Shown: one piece after another, positions 9,185 through 17,611 of the stretch | How positions within the stretch are numbered: position 1 is the stretch's first letter | How the letters are laid out: every line of letters begins with the position of its first letter | Assembly (NCBI RefSeq): GCF_005924265.1 | Contig: NZ_VCLB01000013.1 | Location: forward strand, 1 to 54,861 | DNA: 54,861 nucleotides | Reading direction: 5' to 3' | Origin: Martelella lutilitoris | GTDB taxonomy: Bacteria > Pseudomonadota > Alphaproteobacteria > Rhizobiales > Rhizobiaceae | Program-made: the position numbers and the translations under genes | Notes under the pieces: generated by a model | Told to the model about the DNA's origin: nothing | The model's database searches: none | Seen by the model: only the letters and a program-made list of their open reading frames with translations

Positions 9185-9347
9185 CTTCTGGAACGGCGGC
9201 GATAAATCCGCTTTACTGTTGCCTGCAGCTGTGGTCACGCTTTTTGCGCGACTGGCAGGTCACGGAACAAAATAGCCGTGTCATAATTTGCCTTTACGTT
9301 CGCGGCAATCGCCTTGCGCGCAGGTTCTAACCGAGAAGGAAACGGAA

Positions 9348-10793
9348 ATGCTTCAGGAATACCCGATCCACGCCGAAATCACCGGACCCATTGTCATGAT
9401 CGGTTTCGGGTCCATCGGGCGGGGCGCGCTGCCGCTGATCGAACGGCATTTCAATTTCGACAAGTCGCGCATGGTCATCATCGATCCGAATGACGCGCAT
9501 GCCAATATCGCCGCCAATCACGGCGTCCGCTTCATCCACGCGGCGGTGACCAAGGACAATTACGAGGAACTTCTGGAGCCGCTCCTGACCGAGGGCGAGG
9601 GCCAGGGTTTCTGCGTCAACCTTTCTGTCGACACCTCCTCCCTCGACCTGATGAAGCTCTGCCGCTCGCTCGGCGTACTCTATATCGACACGGTGATCGA
9701 GCCCTGGCTCGGCTTCTACTTCGACAAGAATGCCGACAATGCATCGCGCACCAATTACGCGCTGCGCGAGACCGTGCGCAAGGAAAAGCGCAAGAACCCG
9801 GGCGGCACCACCGCCGTTTCCTGTTGCGGGGCGAACCCCGGCATGGTCTCCTGGTTCGTCAAGCAGGCGCTCGTCAACCTTGCCCGCGATACATCCATGA
9901 ATTTCGTCGAGCCGATGGCGGACGACCGCGAAGGCTGGGCGCAGCTGATGCAGGATGCCGGCGTCAAGGGCATCCACATTGCCGAGCGCGACACCCAGCG
10001 CTCCAAGTTCCTGCGTCCGCAGGGAACCTTCTGGAACACATGGTCCGTCGAAGGCTTTGTCGCCGAGGGCATGCAGCCCGCCGAACTCGGCTGGGGCACC
10101 CACGAGAAATGGATGCCGAAGAACGCCAAGAAGCACAAGAAGGGCTGCAAGGCCTCGATCTATATCGAACAGCCGGGCGCCAACACCCGGGTGAGAAGCT
10201 GGTGCCCGACGCCCGGCCCCCAGTATGGCTTCCTCGTCACCCATAATGAATCGGTCTCGATTGCCGACTACTTCACCGTCAGGAACGACAACGACAAGGT
10301 CACCTACCGGCCGACCTGCCACTACGCCTATCATCCGGCCGACGTCGCGGTCCTGTCTCTGGACGAAATGTTCGGCAATGGCGGCAATCCGCAGGAAGAA
10401 AGCCTGGTTCTGGAAGAGGCCGACATCCTGACCGGCATCGACGAACTCGGCGTGCTGCTCTACGGCCACGACAAGAACGCCTATTGGTTCGGCTCGCGGC
10501 TCTCGGTCGAAGAAACCCGCGATCTCGTGCCCTACCAGAACGCAACCGCGCTTCAGGTCACCTCCGCCGTTCTCGCCGGCATGGTCTGGGCGCTGGAAAA
10601 CCCGGAAGCCGGCATCGTCGAGGCCGACGAGATGGACTACCGCCGCTGCCTGGAAATCCAGATACCCTATCTCGGCCCCGTCGAAGGCCACTACACCGAC
10701 TGGACGCCGCTCACCGGCCGCCAGACCTTCTTCGAGGAACGCAAGGACGAGAAGGATCCCTGGCAGTTCAAGAACATTCTGGTGCAGTTCTGA
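9348..10793 (+). CDS. hss: Homospermidine synthase
   Basis: This NAD+-dependent enzyme joins two putrescine molecules, or spermidine plus putrescine, to give homospermidine, the hallmark polyamine of many rhizobia. The 481-residue protein begins with a Rossmann fold (GPIVMIGFGSIGRGALPLI) and shows the family blocks IDTVIEPWLGFYFD, CCGANPGMVSWFVKQAL and QYGFLVTHNESVSIADY. The ATG at 9348 follows GAGAAGGAAACGG, a strong ribosome site; the frame is open to 9288 but without one. The gene stands alone behind a 163-bp gap that carries a possible CATAAT -10 box at about 9279. A palindromic repeat follows the stop. Confidence 0.95.
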   Translation: MLQEYPIHAEITGPIVMIGFGSIGRGALPLIERHFNFDKSRMVIIDPNDAHANIAANHGVRFIHAAVTKDNYEELLEPLLTEGEGQGFCVNLSVDTSSLDLMKLCRSLGVLYIDTVIEPWLGFYFDKNADNASRTNYALRETVRKEKRKNPGGTTAVSCCGANPGMVSWFVKQALVNLARDTSMNFVEPMADDREGWAQLMQDAGVKGIHIAERDTQRSKFLRPQGTFWNTWSVEGFVAEGMQPAELGWGTHEKWMPKNAKKHKKGCKASIYIEQPGANTRVRSWCPTPGPQYGFLVTHNESVSIADYFTVRNDNDKVTYRPTCHYAYHPADVAVLSLDEMFGNGGNPQEESLVLEEADILTGIDELGVLLYGHDKNAYWFGSRLSVEETRDLVPYQNATALQVTSAVLAGMVWALENPEAGIVEADEMDYRRCLEIQIPYLGPVEGHYTDWTPLTGRQTFFEERKDEKDPWQFKNILVQF

Positions 10794-10827
10794 AGAAGCG
10801 GGGAAACTGACCGGCACTCACACTCAT

Positions 10828-10860
10828 GCGTCATCCTCGGGCTTGACCCTAGGATGACGC
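10828..10860. repeat. Palindromic repeat / bidirectional hairpin between convergent genes
   Basis: Ten perfectly paired bases, GCGTCATCCT and AGGATGACGC, enclose a mismatch and a further GGG/CCC pair around a five-base loop. The element lies between the convergent hss and dcd genes and could stop transcription from both sides, though no T-tract follows. The core GTCATCCTCGGGCTTGACCC is familiar as a dispersed repeat of many Rhizobiales genomes, so it may be a mobile-type palindrome reused as a terminator. Confidence 0.55.
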
Positions 10861-10951
10861 GCGTGGAGGGGGCGCGTCTCCTCAAAAAAGCGCGATTGCG
10901 AGCCAAGCCTGCCGTTCGCCATTCTGCTTCCGAACGCCCCTTCTTCCAACT

Positions 10952-12040
10952 TCACCCAGCCCGAAAATGCTTCGACAGCTTCAGCCCCTGCGCCTGATAG
11001 TTCGACCCGAGCCCTGAACCGTAAAGCGCCGTCGGCGGGTCCATCATGTGCTCGTAGACGAGGCGACCAACGATCTGGCCGTGTTCGAGAATGAACGGCA
11101 CTTCGTGGCTTCTGACCTCCAGCACGGCGCGCGCGCCCCTGCCGCCGGCGTCCGCATGGCCGAAACCCGGATCGAAAAAGCCCGCATAATGGACGCGGAA
11201 CTCGCCGACCAGCGGGTCGAAGGGCGTCATTTCGGCGGCATAAAGCGGCGGCACATGCACGGCCTCGCGCGAGACGAGGATGTAGAATTCGTCCGGATCG
11301 AGGATCAGTTCGCCCTTGCCGCGTCCCTGGATCGGCTCCCAGTAGTCAAGAATGTCGTAACCCGCCTTGCGGTCGACATCGATGACGCCGGTGTGGTGCT
11401 TGCCGCGATAGCCGACCAACCCCTCGCCTTCCAGATCGATCGACAGCGCAATGCCGCCGTCTGAAATGTTGGGCATGTCACTGGCGACCAGCGTTTCGGC
11501 GCGATGCAGCACCATCAGCGCGTCCTCCGCCAGCACCGCATGGCCCGAGCGGAAGCGGATCTGCGACAGCCGTGAGCCCTGCCGTACGATGACCGGGAAG
11601 GTGCGCGGCGAGATTTCCAGATAGAGCGGTCCATCATAGCCCGACGGGATGATGTCGAATTCCTGCGCGAAATCCGGAATCACGCGGGTGAAGATATCCA
11701 GCCTGCCGGTCGAACTTTTCGGATTGGTCGAGGCGGAGAGATGCTCAGGAAGGTTGAGACCTTCCATCAGTTCGACGATATAGACGCAGCCCGTTTCCAG
11801 CACCGCGCCCTGGGACAGGTCGATCTCGTGCATGGAGAGCCGCGACAGCTTGTCGGCAACGCTGTGGCGCGGTCCCGGCAGGAAACTGGCGCGCACGCGG
11901 TAGGCCTTCGCGCCGAGCCTCAGATCGAGGCTTGCCGGCTGGATCTGGTCGTGATCGAGCGGCTTGATCGTGGTCAGTTTCTTCTGCTCGAGCAAGGCGG
12001 CAATGGCGTGATCGGGCAGAATTCCGGGCTTTTTGGACAT
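10952..12040 (-). CDS. dcd: 2'-deoxycytidine 5'-triphosphate deaminase
   Basis: This enzyme deaminates dCTP to dUTP, supplying dUMP for thymidylate synthesis. At 362 residues it is of the long alphaproteobacterial type, about twice the length of E. coli Dcd, made of two dUTPase-like folds. Visible family blocks are IQPASLDLRLG, the substrate-binding STNPKSSTGRLDIFTRV near residue 105, and QGSRLSQIRF. The second half repeats the fold with DPDEFYILVSREAVHVPP and VLEVRSHEVPFILEHGQIVGRL. It is transcribed away from the metZ riboswitch, sharing a 180-bp divergent region. The start is the ATG at 12040. Confidence 0.92.
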   Translation of the reverse strand: MSKKPGILPDHAIAALLEQKKLTTIKPLDHDQIQPASLDLRLGAKAYRVRASFLPGPRHSVADKLSRLSMHEIDLSQGAVLETGCVYIVELMEGLNLPEHLSASTNPKSSTGRLDIFTRVIPDFAQEFDIIPSGYDGPLYLEISPRTFPVIVRQGSRLSQIRFRSGHAVLAEDALMVLHRAETLVASDMPNISDGGIALSIDLEGEGLVGYRGKHHTGVIDVDRKAGYDILDYWEPIQGRGKGELILDPDEFYILVSREAVHVPPLYAAEMTPFDPLVGEFRVHYAGFFDPGFGHADAGGRGARAVLEVRSHEVPFILEHGQIVGRLVYEHMMDPPTALYGSGLGSNYQAQGLKLSKHFRAG

Positions 12041-12079
12041 GTTTTGCTCCTGTTGGCCGACAAAACCAATCTTTCAGAA

Positions 12080-12107
12080 TTGACGCAAGCGCTTATAGGG
12101 ATTATGC
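12080..12107 (+). promoter_or_regulatory. Probable sigma-70 promoter of metZ
   Basis: TTGACG (12080-12085) and TTATGC (12102-12107) are 16 bp apart. This would start transcription at about 12114, just before the SAM-II aptamer, which supports the reading. Confidence 0.45.
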
Positions 12108-12115
12108 CGCCTTAT

Positions 12116-12172
12116 CCCTGTGGTGATTTGGCCGGTCGGCTTGCAGCCACGTTAAACAAGTAGCTAAAAGGC
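12116..12172 (+). ncRNA. SAM-II (SAM-alpha) riboswitch
   Basis: The sequence contains the conserved SAM-II pseudoknot elements in order: the GTGGTGATTTG 5' stem and loop, the CCGG segment, CTTGCAGCCAC as the stem partner, the GTTAAAC core, and the 3' AAGTAGCTAAA strand that closes the pseudoknot and contacts S-adenosylmethionine. SAM-II is confined largely to alphaproteobacteria and typically precedes metA, metX or metZ, exactly the position here. A terminator hairpin lies 6 nt downstream. SAM binding should reduce metZ expression. Confidence 0.93.
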
Positions 12173-12177
12173 CGGGT

Positions 12178-12205
12178 AACCGGTCCCTTCGCGACCGGTT
12201 TTTTT
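12178..12205 (+). terminator. Rho-independent terminator in the metZ leader
   Basis: An 8-bp perfect stem AACCGGTC/GACCGGTT with a seven-base loop is followed by a run of seven T (12199-12205). It ends 16 bp before the metZ ATG and just after the SAM-II aptamer, so it is the likely expression platform. The metZ ribosome site GGAG (12210-12213) lies directly after the T-run. Confidence 0.85.
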
Positions 12206-12221
12206 GTTTGGAGACATGAGA

Positions 12222-13406
12222 ATGAAGAAGTCCTGGCGTCCGCAAACCAAGCTCGTCCATGCAGGAAGCCTGCGTTCGCAGTATGGCGAAATGTCCGAGG
12301 GAATCTTCATGACGCAGGGCTTCCTCTACGAGAATTCGGCCGCCGCCGAGGCCCGTTTCAAGGGCGAGGATGACGGCTTCATCTACGCCCGTTACGGCAG
12401 CCCGACAAACGCCATGTTCGAACAACGCATGTGTGCGCTGGAAGGCGCGGAAGATGCCCGCGCCACCGCCTCCGGCATGGCCGCCGTTTCCGCCGCTATC
12501 CTCTGCCAGCTGAAGGCCGGTGACCATATCGTCGCCGCGCGCGCCCTGTTCGGCTCCTGCCGCTGGGTGGTGGAGACGCTTGCGCCGAAATACGGCATTG
12601 ACTGCACGCTGGTGGACGGGCGCGACATCGCCGCCTGGGAAGCCGCCATCCGCCCGAACACCAGGCTGTTCTTCCTCGAAAGCCCGACCAACCCGACGCT
12701 CGAGGTTGTCGACATCGCCGCCGTTGCCGAACTCGCCCACCAGGCCGGCGCCCGGCTGGTGGTCGACAATGTCTTCGCCACCGCGCTCTACCAGAAACCG
12801 CTCGAACTCGGCGCCGATGTCGTCGTCTATTCCGCGACCAAGCATATCGACGGACAGGGCCGTTGCCTTGGCGGCGTGATCCTGTCGTCGAAGGAATGGA
12901 TCGAGGAGGAATTGCAGGATTATTTCCGCCACACCGGCCCTGCCCTTTCGCCCTTCAATGCCTGGCTTTTGATGAAGGGGCTGGAGACCTTCCCGCTGCG
13001 CGTGCGCCAGCAGACGGCAAGCGCGGGCAGGATCGCGGACTTCCTCGCCGACCAGAAGCAGATTGCCCGCGTGATTTATCCCGGTCGCGCCGATCATCCC
13101 CAGGCCGACATCATCAAGAAGCAGATGACGGCGGGCTCGACGCTGATCGCCTTTGAACTGAAGGGCGGCAAGGAGGCGGCCTTCGCGCTCCAGGACGCGC
13201 TCGAAATCGTTTCGATCTCCAACAATCTCGGCGATGCCAAGAGCCTGATCACCCACCCGGCGACGACCACGCACAAGAACCTCTCCGAAGAGGCGCGCGC
13301 CGAACTGGGCATTACCGGCGGCACGATCCGCTTCTCCGCCGGCATTGAGGACAGCGACGACCTGATCAACGATTTCGCCCAGGCTCTTGCAAAACTTCCG
13401 GCATAA
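12222..13406 (+). CDS. metZ: O-succinylhomoserine sulfhydrylase
   Basis: A pyridoxal-phosphate enzyme that makes homocysteine from O-succinylhomoserine and sulfide in methionine synthesis. The 394-residue protein belongs to the Cys/Met metabolism PLP family. The PLP lysine is K207 in YSATKHIDGQGR, and the family blocks ARYGSPTN, ESPTNPTLEVVD and SLITHPATTTHKNL are present. MetZ rather than MetB/MetY is suggested by LVHAGSLRSQYGEMSEGIFMTQGFLY near the start. The second of two close ATGs (12222) has GGAG at 8 nt; the first (12216) would leave only 2 nt. Control by the upstream SAM-II riboswitch and terminator fits the pathway. apaG follows in the same direction. Confidence 0.94.
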   Translation: MKKSWRPQTKLVHAGSLRSQYGEMSEGIFMTQGFLYENSAAAEARFKGEDDGFIYARYGSPTNAMFEQRMCALEGAEDARATASGMAAVSAAILCQLKAGDHIVAARALFGSCRWVVETLAPKYGIDCTLVDGRDIAAWEAAIRPNTRLFFLESPTNPTLEVVDIAAVAELAHQAGARLVVDNVFATALYQKPLELGADVVVYSATKHIDGQGRCLGGVILSSKEWIEEELQDYFRHTGPALSPFNAWLLMKGLETFPLRVRQQTASAGRIADFLADQKQIARVIYPGRADHPQADIIKKQMTAGSTLIAFELKGGKEAAFALQDALEIVSISNNLGDAKSLITHPATTTHKNLSEEARAELGITGGTIRFSAGIEDSDDLINDFAQALAKLPA

Positions 13407-13529
13407 GCGTCAGAATTGCAGACCGGCCGGAGACAGCACGTCCTGACCGCCAAGCAAACGCATTTCGTGGCCAGGTGAGCCCCAGTGGACGTCTGCGACA
13501 ATGCGTCGATACGAGTGAATAGAGCAGTT

Positions 13530-13550
13530 CCGGCGATCCGTTTTCGCCGG
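13530..13550. other. Hairpin between metZ and apaG
   Basis: CCGGCGA and TCGCCGG pair perfectly around a seven-base loop, 22 bp before the apaG start. There is no T-tract. It may end metZ messages weakly or protect the transcript. Confidence 0.35.
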
Positions 13551-13571
13551 GATGCGCTCTTGCGGAGCCGA

Positions 13572-13967
13572 GTGGTGCAAAGCGTAACGACAGACGAGAT
13601 CGAGGTCAGGGTGGAAACCCGCTTTCTGGACGAGCATTCCGCGCCGGCGGAGAACCAGTTCGTCTGGGCCTATGACATCGAGATCGTCAACCACGGCGCG
13701 GTCGACGTCCAGATTGTCGCCCGCCACTGGACCATCACCAACGCCGACGGCGTCGTCGAAATCGTCAACGGCCCTGGCGTTGCCGGCAAGCAGCCGGTGC
13801 TGGCCAGCGGCGAGCGGTTTTCCTACCAGTCGGCAGCCCCGCTCGATACGTCCTCCGGCATTATGGTCGGCCATTATGTGGTCCGCACCGGAGACAATCG
13901 CCTGCTGCAGGTGAACATCCCGCCCTTTTCGCTCGATTCCCCCTATGAAGACCGCTCTCACCATTGA
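13572..13967 (+). CDS. apaG: ApaG (DUF525) domain protein
   Basis: A 131-residue protein of the ApaG family, a fibronectin-III-like beta fold of unsettled function (linked to Co/Mg and Ap4A phenotypes in enterics). Diagnostic blocks are VETRFLDEHSAP, FVWAYDIEIVN, ARHWTITNADG and the C-terminal MVGHYVVRT. The start is a GTG at 13572 or 13575: GGAG lies 4-7 nt upstream and the length then equals that of other ApaG proteins. The longer reading to an ATG at 13485 adds 29 residues unlike the family. In rhizobia apaG is frequently beside metZ, as here. Confidence 0.9.
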   Translation: MVQSVTTDEIEVRVETRFLDEHSAPAENQFVWAYDIEIVNHGAVDVQIVARHWTITNADGVVEIVNGPGVAGKQPVLASGERFSYQSAAPLDTSSGIMVGHYVVRTGDNRLLQVNIPPFSLDSPYEDRSHH

Positions 13968-14040
13968 AGACAGCACGAAGAAGCCGCCCTTCCCGGTCAA
14001 GGAAAGGGCGGCAATCCAGATCACATAAGGAAGGTGCGGG

Positions 14041-15648
14041 TTACTCGCGCGTCATGACGTCCTCGACATCGGCGCCGCCATATTCCTGCAGCTCGATATC
14101 GTGCTGCTCGCGACGGAAACGATCGAAAATGTCCTGCGAGATACGGCCGCGCACCGCCATCAGGAAGACGGCAAGCGAGAACAGGGCCGCCAGCACCGAA
14201 TCCACCGGATGGGGGATGACGCCGAGCCCGCCGCCATAGCCGCCGAGATAGGAGATGATGGCGACACCCGCCATATAGACCCCGAACCAGACGGCGCTCA
14301 TGGGTTCCAGATCCTCGCGACCGATCACCGCCAGGCGCAGGAAGAACAGAACGGCGCCGACAACCAGCAGCACCAGCAGAACCCAGATCGTGCTCCAGCC
14401 CGACCAGTAGATCATCAGCGTCGCGATCATGAAGGCAAGCGCCCCGATCACGCCCGCTGCCGGCACCACGAAGGGACGACGCGCATTCGGCGCCAGATAG
14501 CGGAAGGCCACCATGGAGACCGGACCGGCGATGAAGGACAGCACCACCGCCGCGCTGTTGAGCGCCAGGATTTCCTGGAAGGGCAGGATGATCAGCATCA
14601 AAAGCGCGACGACGTAGTTGAGGATCAGACCCCAGAGCGGCACGCCGTATTCGTTCAGCTTGGCGAAGAGGCGCGGAAACACGCCGTTGTTCGACATGGC
14701 GAGCGCCAGACGGGCATTCGAGCTGACCGAGACGAGACCGCTGCCGGCCGGCGAAATCACGGCGGCGACATTCAGCATGCTCAACAACCACAAGACCCCG
14801 ATCGATGTGGCGAGTGCCCCGAGCGGGCCGAGCTCATGGCTCGATTCGATCGTGTGCCAGCCGCCTGAAAGATCGGTCGGGTTGATGGCGCCGACAAAGG
14901 CGATCTGCAGGCCGACATAAATGGCAAGGCAGATCAGCACCGAGAGGATCAGCGCCAGCGGGATCACCCTCTGCGCGTTCTTCACCTCACCGGCAAGATC
15001 GATGGCGTGGCGGAAGCCGATGAAGGCGAAGACCACGCCGCCGGTCGAAACCGCCGCGAAGATGCCGGGAACGCCATAGGGCGCAAAGCCGCCGGCCGAG
15101 GTGAAGTTCGACGGCTCGAACCGCGATGCGACGACCACGACGATGAAGATCACCGGCACGATCAGCTTGAACCAGGTCATCGTGGTGTTGATGCGCGCGA
15201 ACCAGGCGACGCCGAAGACGTTCACCACGGTCAGCACGGCAAGGAAGATCGCGGCCGCGATGTAGCCCGAGACGGTCAGGCCGCCGGTGGCATTGGTCAG
15301 CCACGGCAGATAGGACGAGGCATAACCGAGCGAGGCCTTCACCTCGATCGGCGCCGTGGTGCAGTAGCCAACCCACGCGCTCCAGCCCATGGCCAGCGCC
15401 AGAAGCCGACCGTGGGAAAATTGCGGAATACGGGCAATGCCGCCCGCGATGGGAAAGAGTGTGGAATTCTCTGCATAGGTCAGGGCGATCAGCAGCATCG
15501 CCACTGCCCCGATCAACCATGAGATAACCGAGGCCGGTCCCGCCAGTTGCGCCGTATCGAGCGGGGCGAAGAGCCACCCCGATCCCAGAACGCCGCCCAC
15601 GGCGACAAACGTCAGGCCGATCAGGCCGATTTCGCGTCGCATTGCCAT
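14041..15648 (-). CDS. APC superfamily amino acid permease
   Basis: A 535-residue inner-membrane transporter with about 12-14 hydrophobic helices. The first helix carries the APC substrate signature GLTFVAVGGVLGSGWLFAPL, in which the unwound GSG binds the amino acid backbone. The sequence resembles the aspartate:proton symporter type (YveA), but the substrate cannot be fixed. ATG at 15648 is preceded by AGGGGAA. The C-terminus ends in a charged cytoplasmic tail (QDIFDRFRREQHDIELQEYGG). It converges with apaG, with 73 bp between them. Confidence 0.88.
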   Translation of the reverse strand: MAMRREIGLIGLTFVAVGGVLGSGWLFAPLDTAQLAGPASVISWLIGAVAMLLIALTYAENSTLFPIAGGIARIPQFSHGRLLALAMGWSAWVGYCTTAPIEVKASLGYASSYLPWLTNATGGLTVSGYIAAAIFLAVLTVVNVFGVAWFARINTTMTWFKLIVPVIFIVVVVASRFEPSNFTSAGGFAPYGVPGIFAAVSTGGVVFAFIGFRHAIDLAGEVKNAQRVIPLALILSVLICLAIYVGLQIAFVGAINPTDLSGGWHTIESSHELGPLGALATSIGVLWLLSMLNVAAVISPAGSGLVSVSSNARLALAMSNNGVFPRLFAKLNEYGVPLWGLILNYVVALLMLIILPFQEILALNSAAVVLSFIAGPVSMVAFRYLAPNARRPFVVPAAGVIGALAFMIATLMIYWSGWSTIWVLLVLLVVGAVLFFLRLAVIGREDLEPMSAVWFGVYMAGVAIISYLGGYGGGLGVIPHPVDSVLAALFSLAVFLMAVRGRISQDIFDRFRREQHDIELQEYGGADVEDVMTRE

Positions 15649-15787
15649 TTTTATGTTCCCCTAGCTAAACGCGCTTCACTGTATGCAGCCGGCCACCCCT
15701 GCTGGCTCACCGCAGCGACTGTCTATACTCACAATCTTAAGTATTCATGCGCACGCCGATTCAAGTCAATCGCTTTACGTGCCGTTC

Positions 15788-15802
15788 CGTCAGATTCTGA
15801 CG
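15788..15802. promoter_or_regulatory. Palindrome in the gap between permease and glutamate-synthase-like genes
   Basis: CGTCAGA-t-TCTGACG is a perfect 15-nt odd palindrome, 140 bp upstream of the permease start, in a 230-bp gap with no gene. It could be an operator for the permease. No matching regulator gene is next to it. Confidence 0.3.
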
Positions 15803-15878
15803 CTGACGTGAAGGCGTCGATCGGCCTGAATGAAAAGAGAACTTGCTACCTCATTGCGATCAAAGAATGACCGATATT

Positions 15879-17495
15879 CTAGCCGTTATTTGCCCGGATG
15901 CGAACCAGATCCTCGACGGGGCGGAAGCTGTCGGAACTCGCCGCCCGCCACCAGTCGGCATAAATCGTGGAATCCGGGTCCGACAGCAAAATGCCTTCGG
16001 CGAGGAAGGGATGGAGCTTGTCGAGCGGCACGGAATCATGCGAGCCGACGCGATGCATGATGTGGTGCGGCTGCAGGTCCTGGGGATGGGCGAAGCCGCA
16101 GGCGGCAACAATATCGGCCAGCGCCTCGAGCGTCTTCTTGTGGAAGCGGGCGGCGTGATGTCCCTGTTCCTCGGGCACAAGCGCGCGCTGGCGCCACTTG
16201 TCCTGGGTGGTTACCCCGGTGGGACAGGTGCCGGTATGGCAGCGCTGCGCCTGAATGCAGCCGACGGACATCATGAAGGCGCGCGCGGCATTGCACCAGT
16301 CCGCGCCAAGGGCGAGGTTATGGGCGAGCCCCATGCCGGAGAACACCTTTCCGCTGGCGGCAAGCCGCACATGTTTCTTCACGCCCGCGCCGACGAGGGC
16401 GTTGCGCATCAGCACCAGCCCGTCCCACAGCGGCATGCCGACCCAGTCGGCAAGTTCCAGCGGCGCGGCGCCGGTCCCGCCTTCGGCGCCATCGATGACG
16501 ATGAAATCAGGGTAGATGCCGGTCGTCAGCATCGCCTTGACAAGCGCGAAGGGCTCGTGCGGCTGGCCGACGCAGAACTTGATCCCGACCGGCTTCCCGC
16601 CCGAAAGCTCACGCATCGTGGCGGCGAAGTGAAGCATTTGCGCCGGCGTTGAAAAGGCGGAATGGCCGCGCGGCGAAAGACAGTTCTGATAGGCAGGAAC
16701 GCCGCGCACCTCGGCGATCTCGGGCGTCACCTTGGAGCCGAGAAGCATGCCGCCATGGCCGGGCTTGGCGCCCTGGCTGACCTTGATTTCCGTCATCTTC
16801 ACGGCGTCATTGGCGGCCTTGTCGCGGAACATGTCCGGATCGAACCGGCCGTCCTTGTCGCGCGCGCCGAAATAGCCGGAGCCGATCTCCCAGACGAGAT
16901 CGCCGCCATGTTCGAGATGATGGCGGCTGAGCCCGCCCTCGCCCGTATCCTGATAAAAGCCACCGTCGCGCGCGCCAATATTCATCGCTTTCACGGCATT
17001 GGCCGACAGCGCCCCGAAACTCATTGCCGAGATATTGAGGATCGAGGCAGAATAGGGCTTCGACGTCTGCTCATTGCCGACCATGATGCGCGGAGAAAGG
17101 TCCGGATTGGCTTCCGGCGCCATCGAATGGGAAATCCAGTGATGCGGATCCTCGTAGAGTTCGAGCTCCGTGCCGAACGGGATCGTGTCGGGTTGCCCGT
17201 GCGAACGGGTCTTGATCAATTGCCGCGCGGCGTAGGAATAGGGCGTTCCGTGGGTATCATCCTCGACTGCATAGGCGCGGATGAAGGGGCGCAGCGAAAG
17301 CGCAAGCCAGCGAAAACGCCCCAGTACGGGATAATTGCGGGTAATGGTCCAGGAGGACTGAAACCAGTCATAGGCGGCGACCGCCAGAGCGGGAATGGTG
17401 AACAGCAGGATCCAGAACCATCCCGCCGCGATCGCCACAATCGTGAAGAAAGCGGCCGCGATCGGCACGATGCCCCGCAAAAGCATATCAACCAT
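15879..17495 (-). CDS. FMN-binding glutamate synthase family protein
   Basis: A 538-residue protein with two N-terminal membrane segments (about residues 4-45) followed by a GltB-type alpha/beta barrel that binds FMN. Family blocks are SAMSFGALSANAVKAMN, GEGGLSRHH, VSQGAKPGHGGML and VIDGAEGGTGAAPLE. The cysteines in CIQAQRCHTGTCPTG match the 3Fe-4S cluster site of glutamate synthase. The amidotransferase domain of true GltB is absent, so it is one of the membrane-bound GltB-like oxidoreductases of unknown substrate. ATG 17495 follows GGGGAGGT at good spacing; an upstream ATG at 17522 lacks one. Confidence 0.9.
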   Translation of the reverse strand: MVDMLLRGIVPIAAAFFTIVAIAAGWFWILLFTIPALAVAAYDWFQSSWTITRNYPVLGRFRWLALSLRPFIRAYAVEDDTHGTPYSYAARQLIKTRSHGQPDTIPFGTELELYEDPHHWISHSMAPEANPDLSPRIMVGNEQTSKPYSASILNISAMSFGALSANAVKAMNIGARDGGFYQDTGEGGLSRHHLEHGGDLVWEIGSGYFGARDKDGRFDPDMFRDKAANDAVKMTEIKVSQGAKPGHGGMLLGSKVTPEIAEVRGVPAYQNCLSPRGHSAFSTPAQMLHFAATMRELSGGKPVGIKFCVGQPHEPFALVKAMLTTGIYPDFIVIDGAEGGTGAAPLELADWVGMPLWDGLVLMRNALVGAGVKKHVRLAASGKVFSGMGLAHNLALGADWCNAARAFMMSVGCIQAQRCHTGTCPTGVTTQDKWRQRALVPEEQGHHAARFHKKTLEALADIVAACGFAHPQDLQPHHIMHRVGSHDSVPLDKLHPFLAEGILLSDPDSTIYADWWRAASSDSFRPVEDLVRIRANNG

Positions 17496-17611
17496 CGAGA
17501 CCTCCCCTTTCATGTCCTTCATGCGCTAGCAGAACGCGCGCGCTCTGGCTAGCTGGTCTCTGCAATTTCAGGTGTTATTTCCGCAGACTGGATAAGCCCA
17601 TAATGGGTGCG

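Noticed and set aside
9327-10817. 496-residue minus-strand frame opposite homospermidine synthase
   Set aside because: Same shadow pattern over a certain gene, no motif or signal.
12102-13274. 390-residue minus-strand frame opposite metZ
   Set aside because: It would overlap the riboswitch and a clear PLP enzyme and has no family features.
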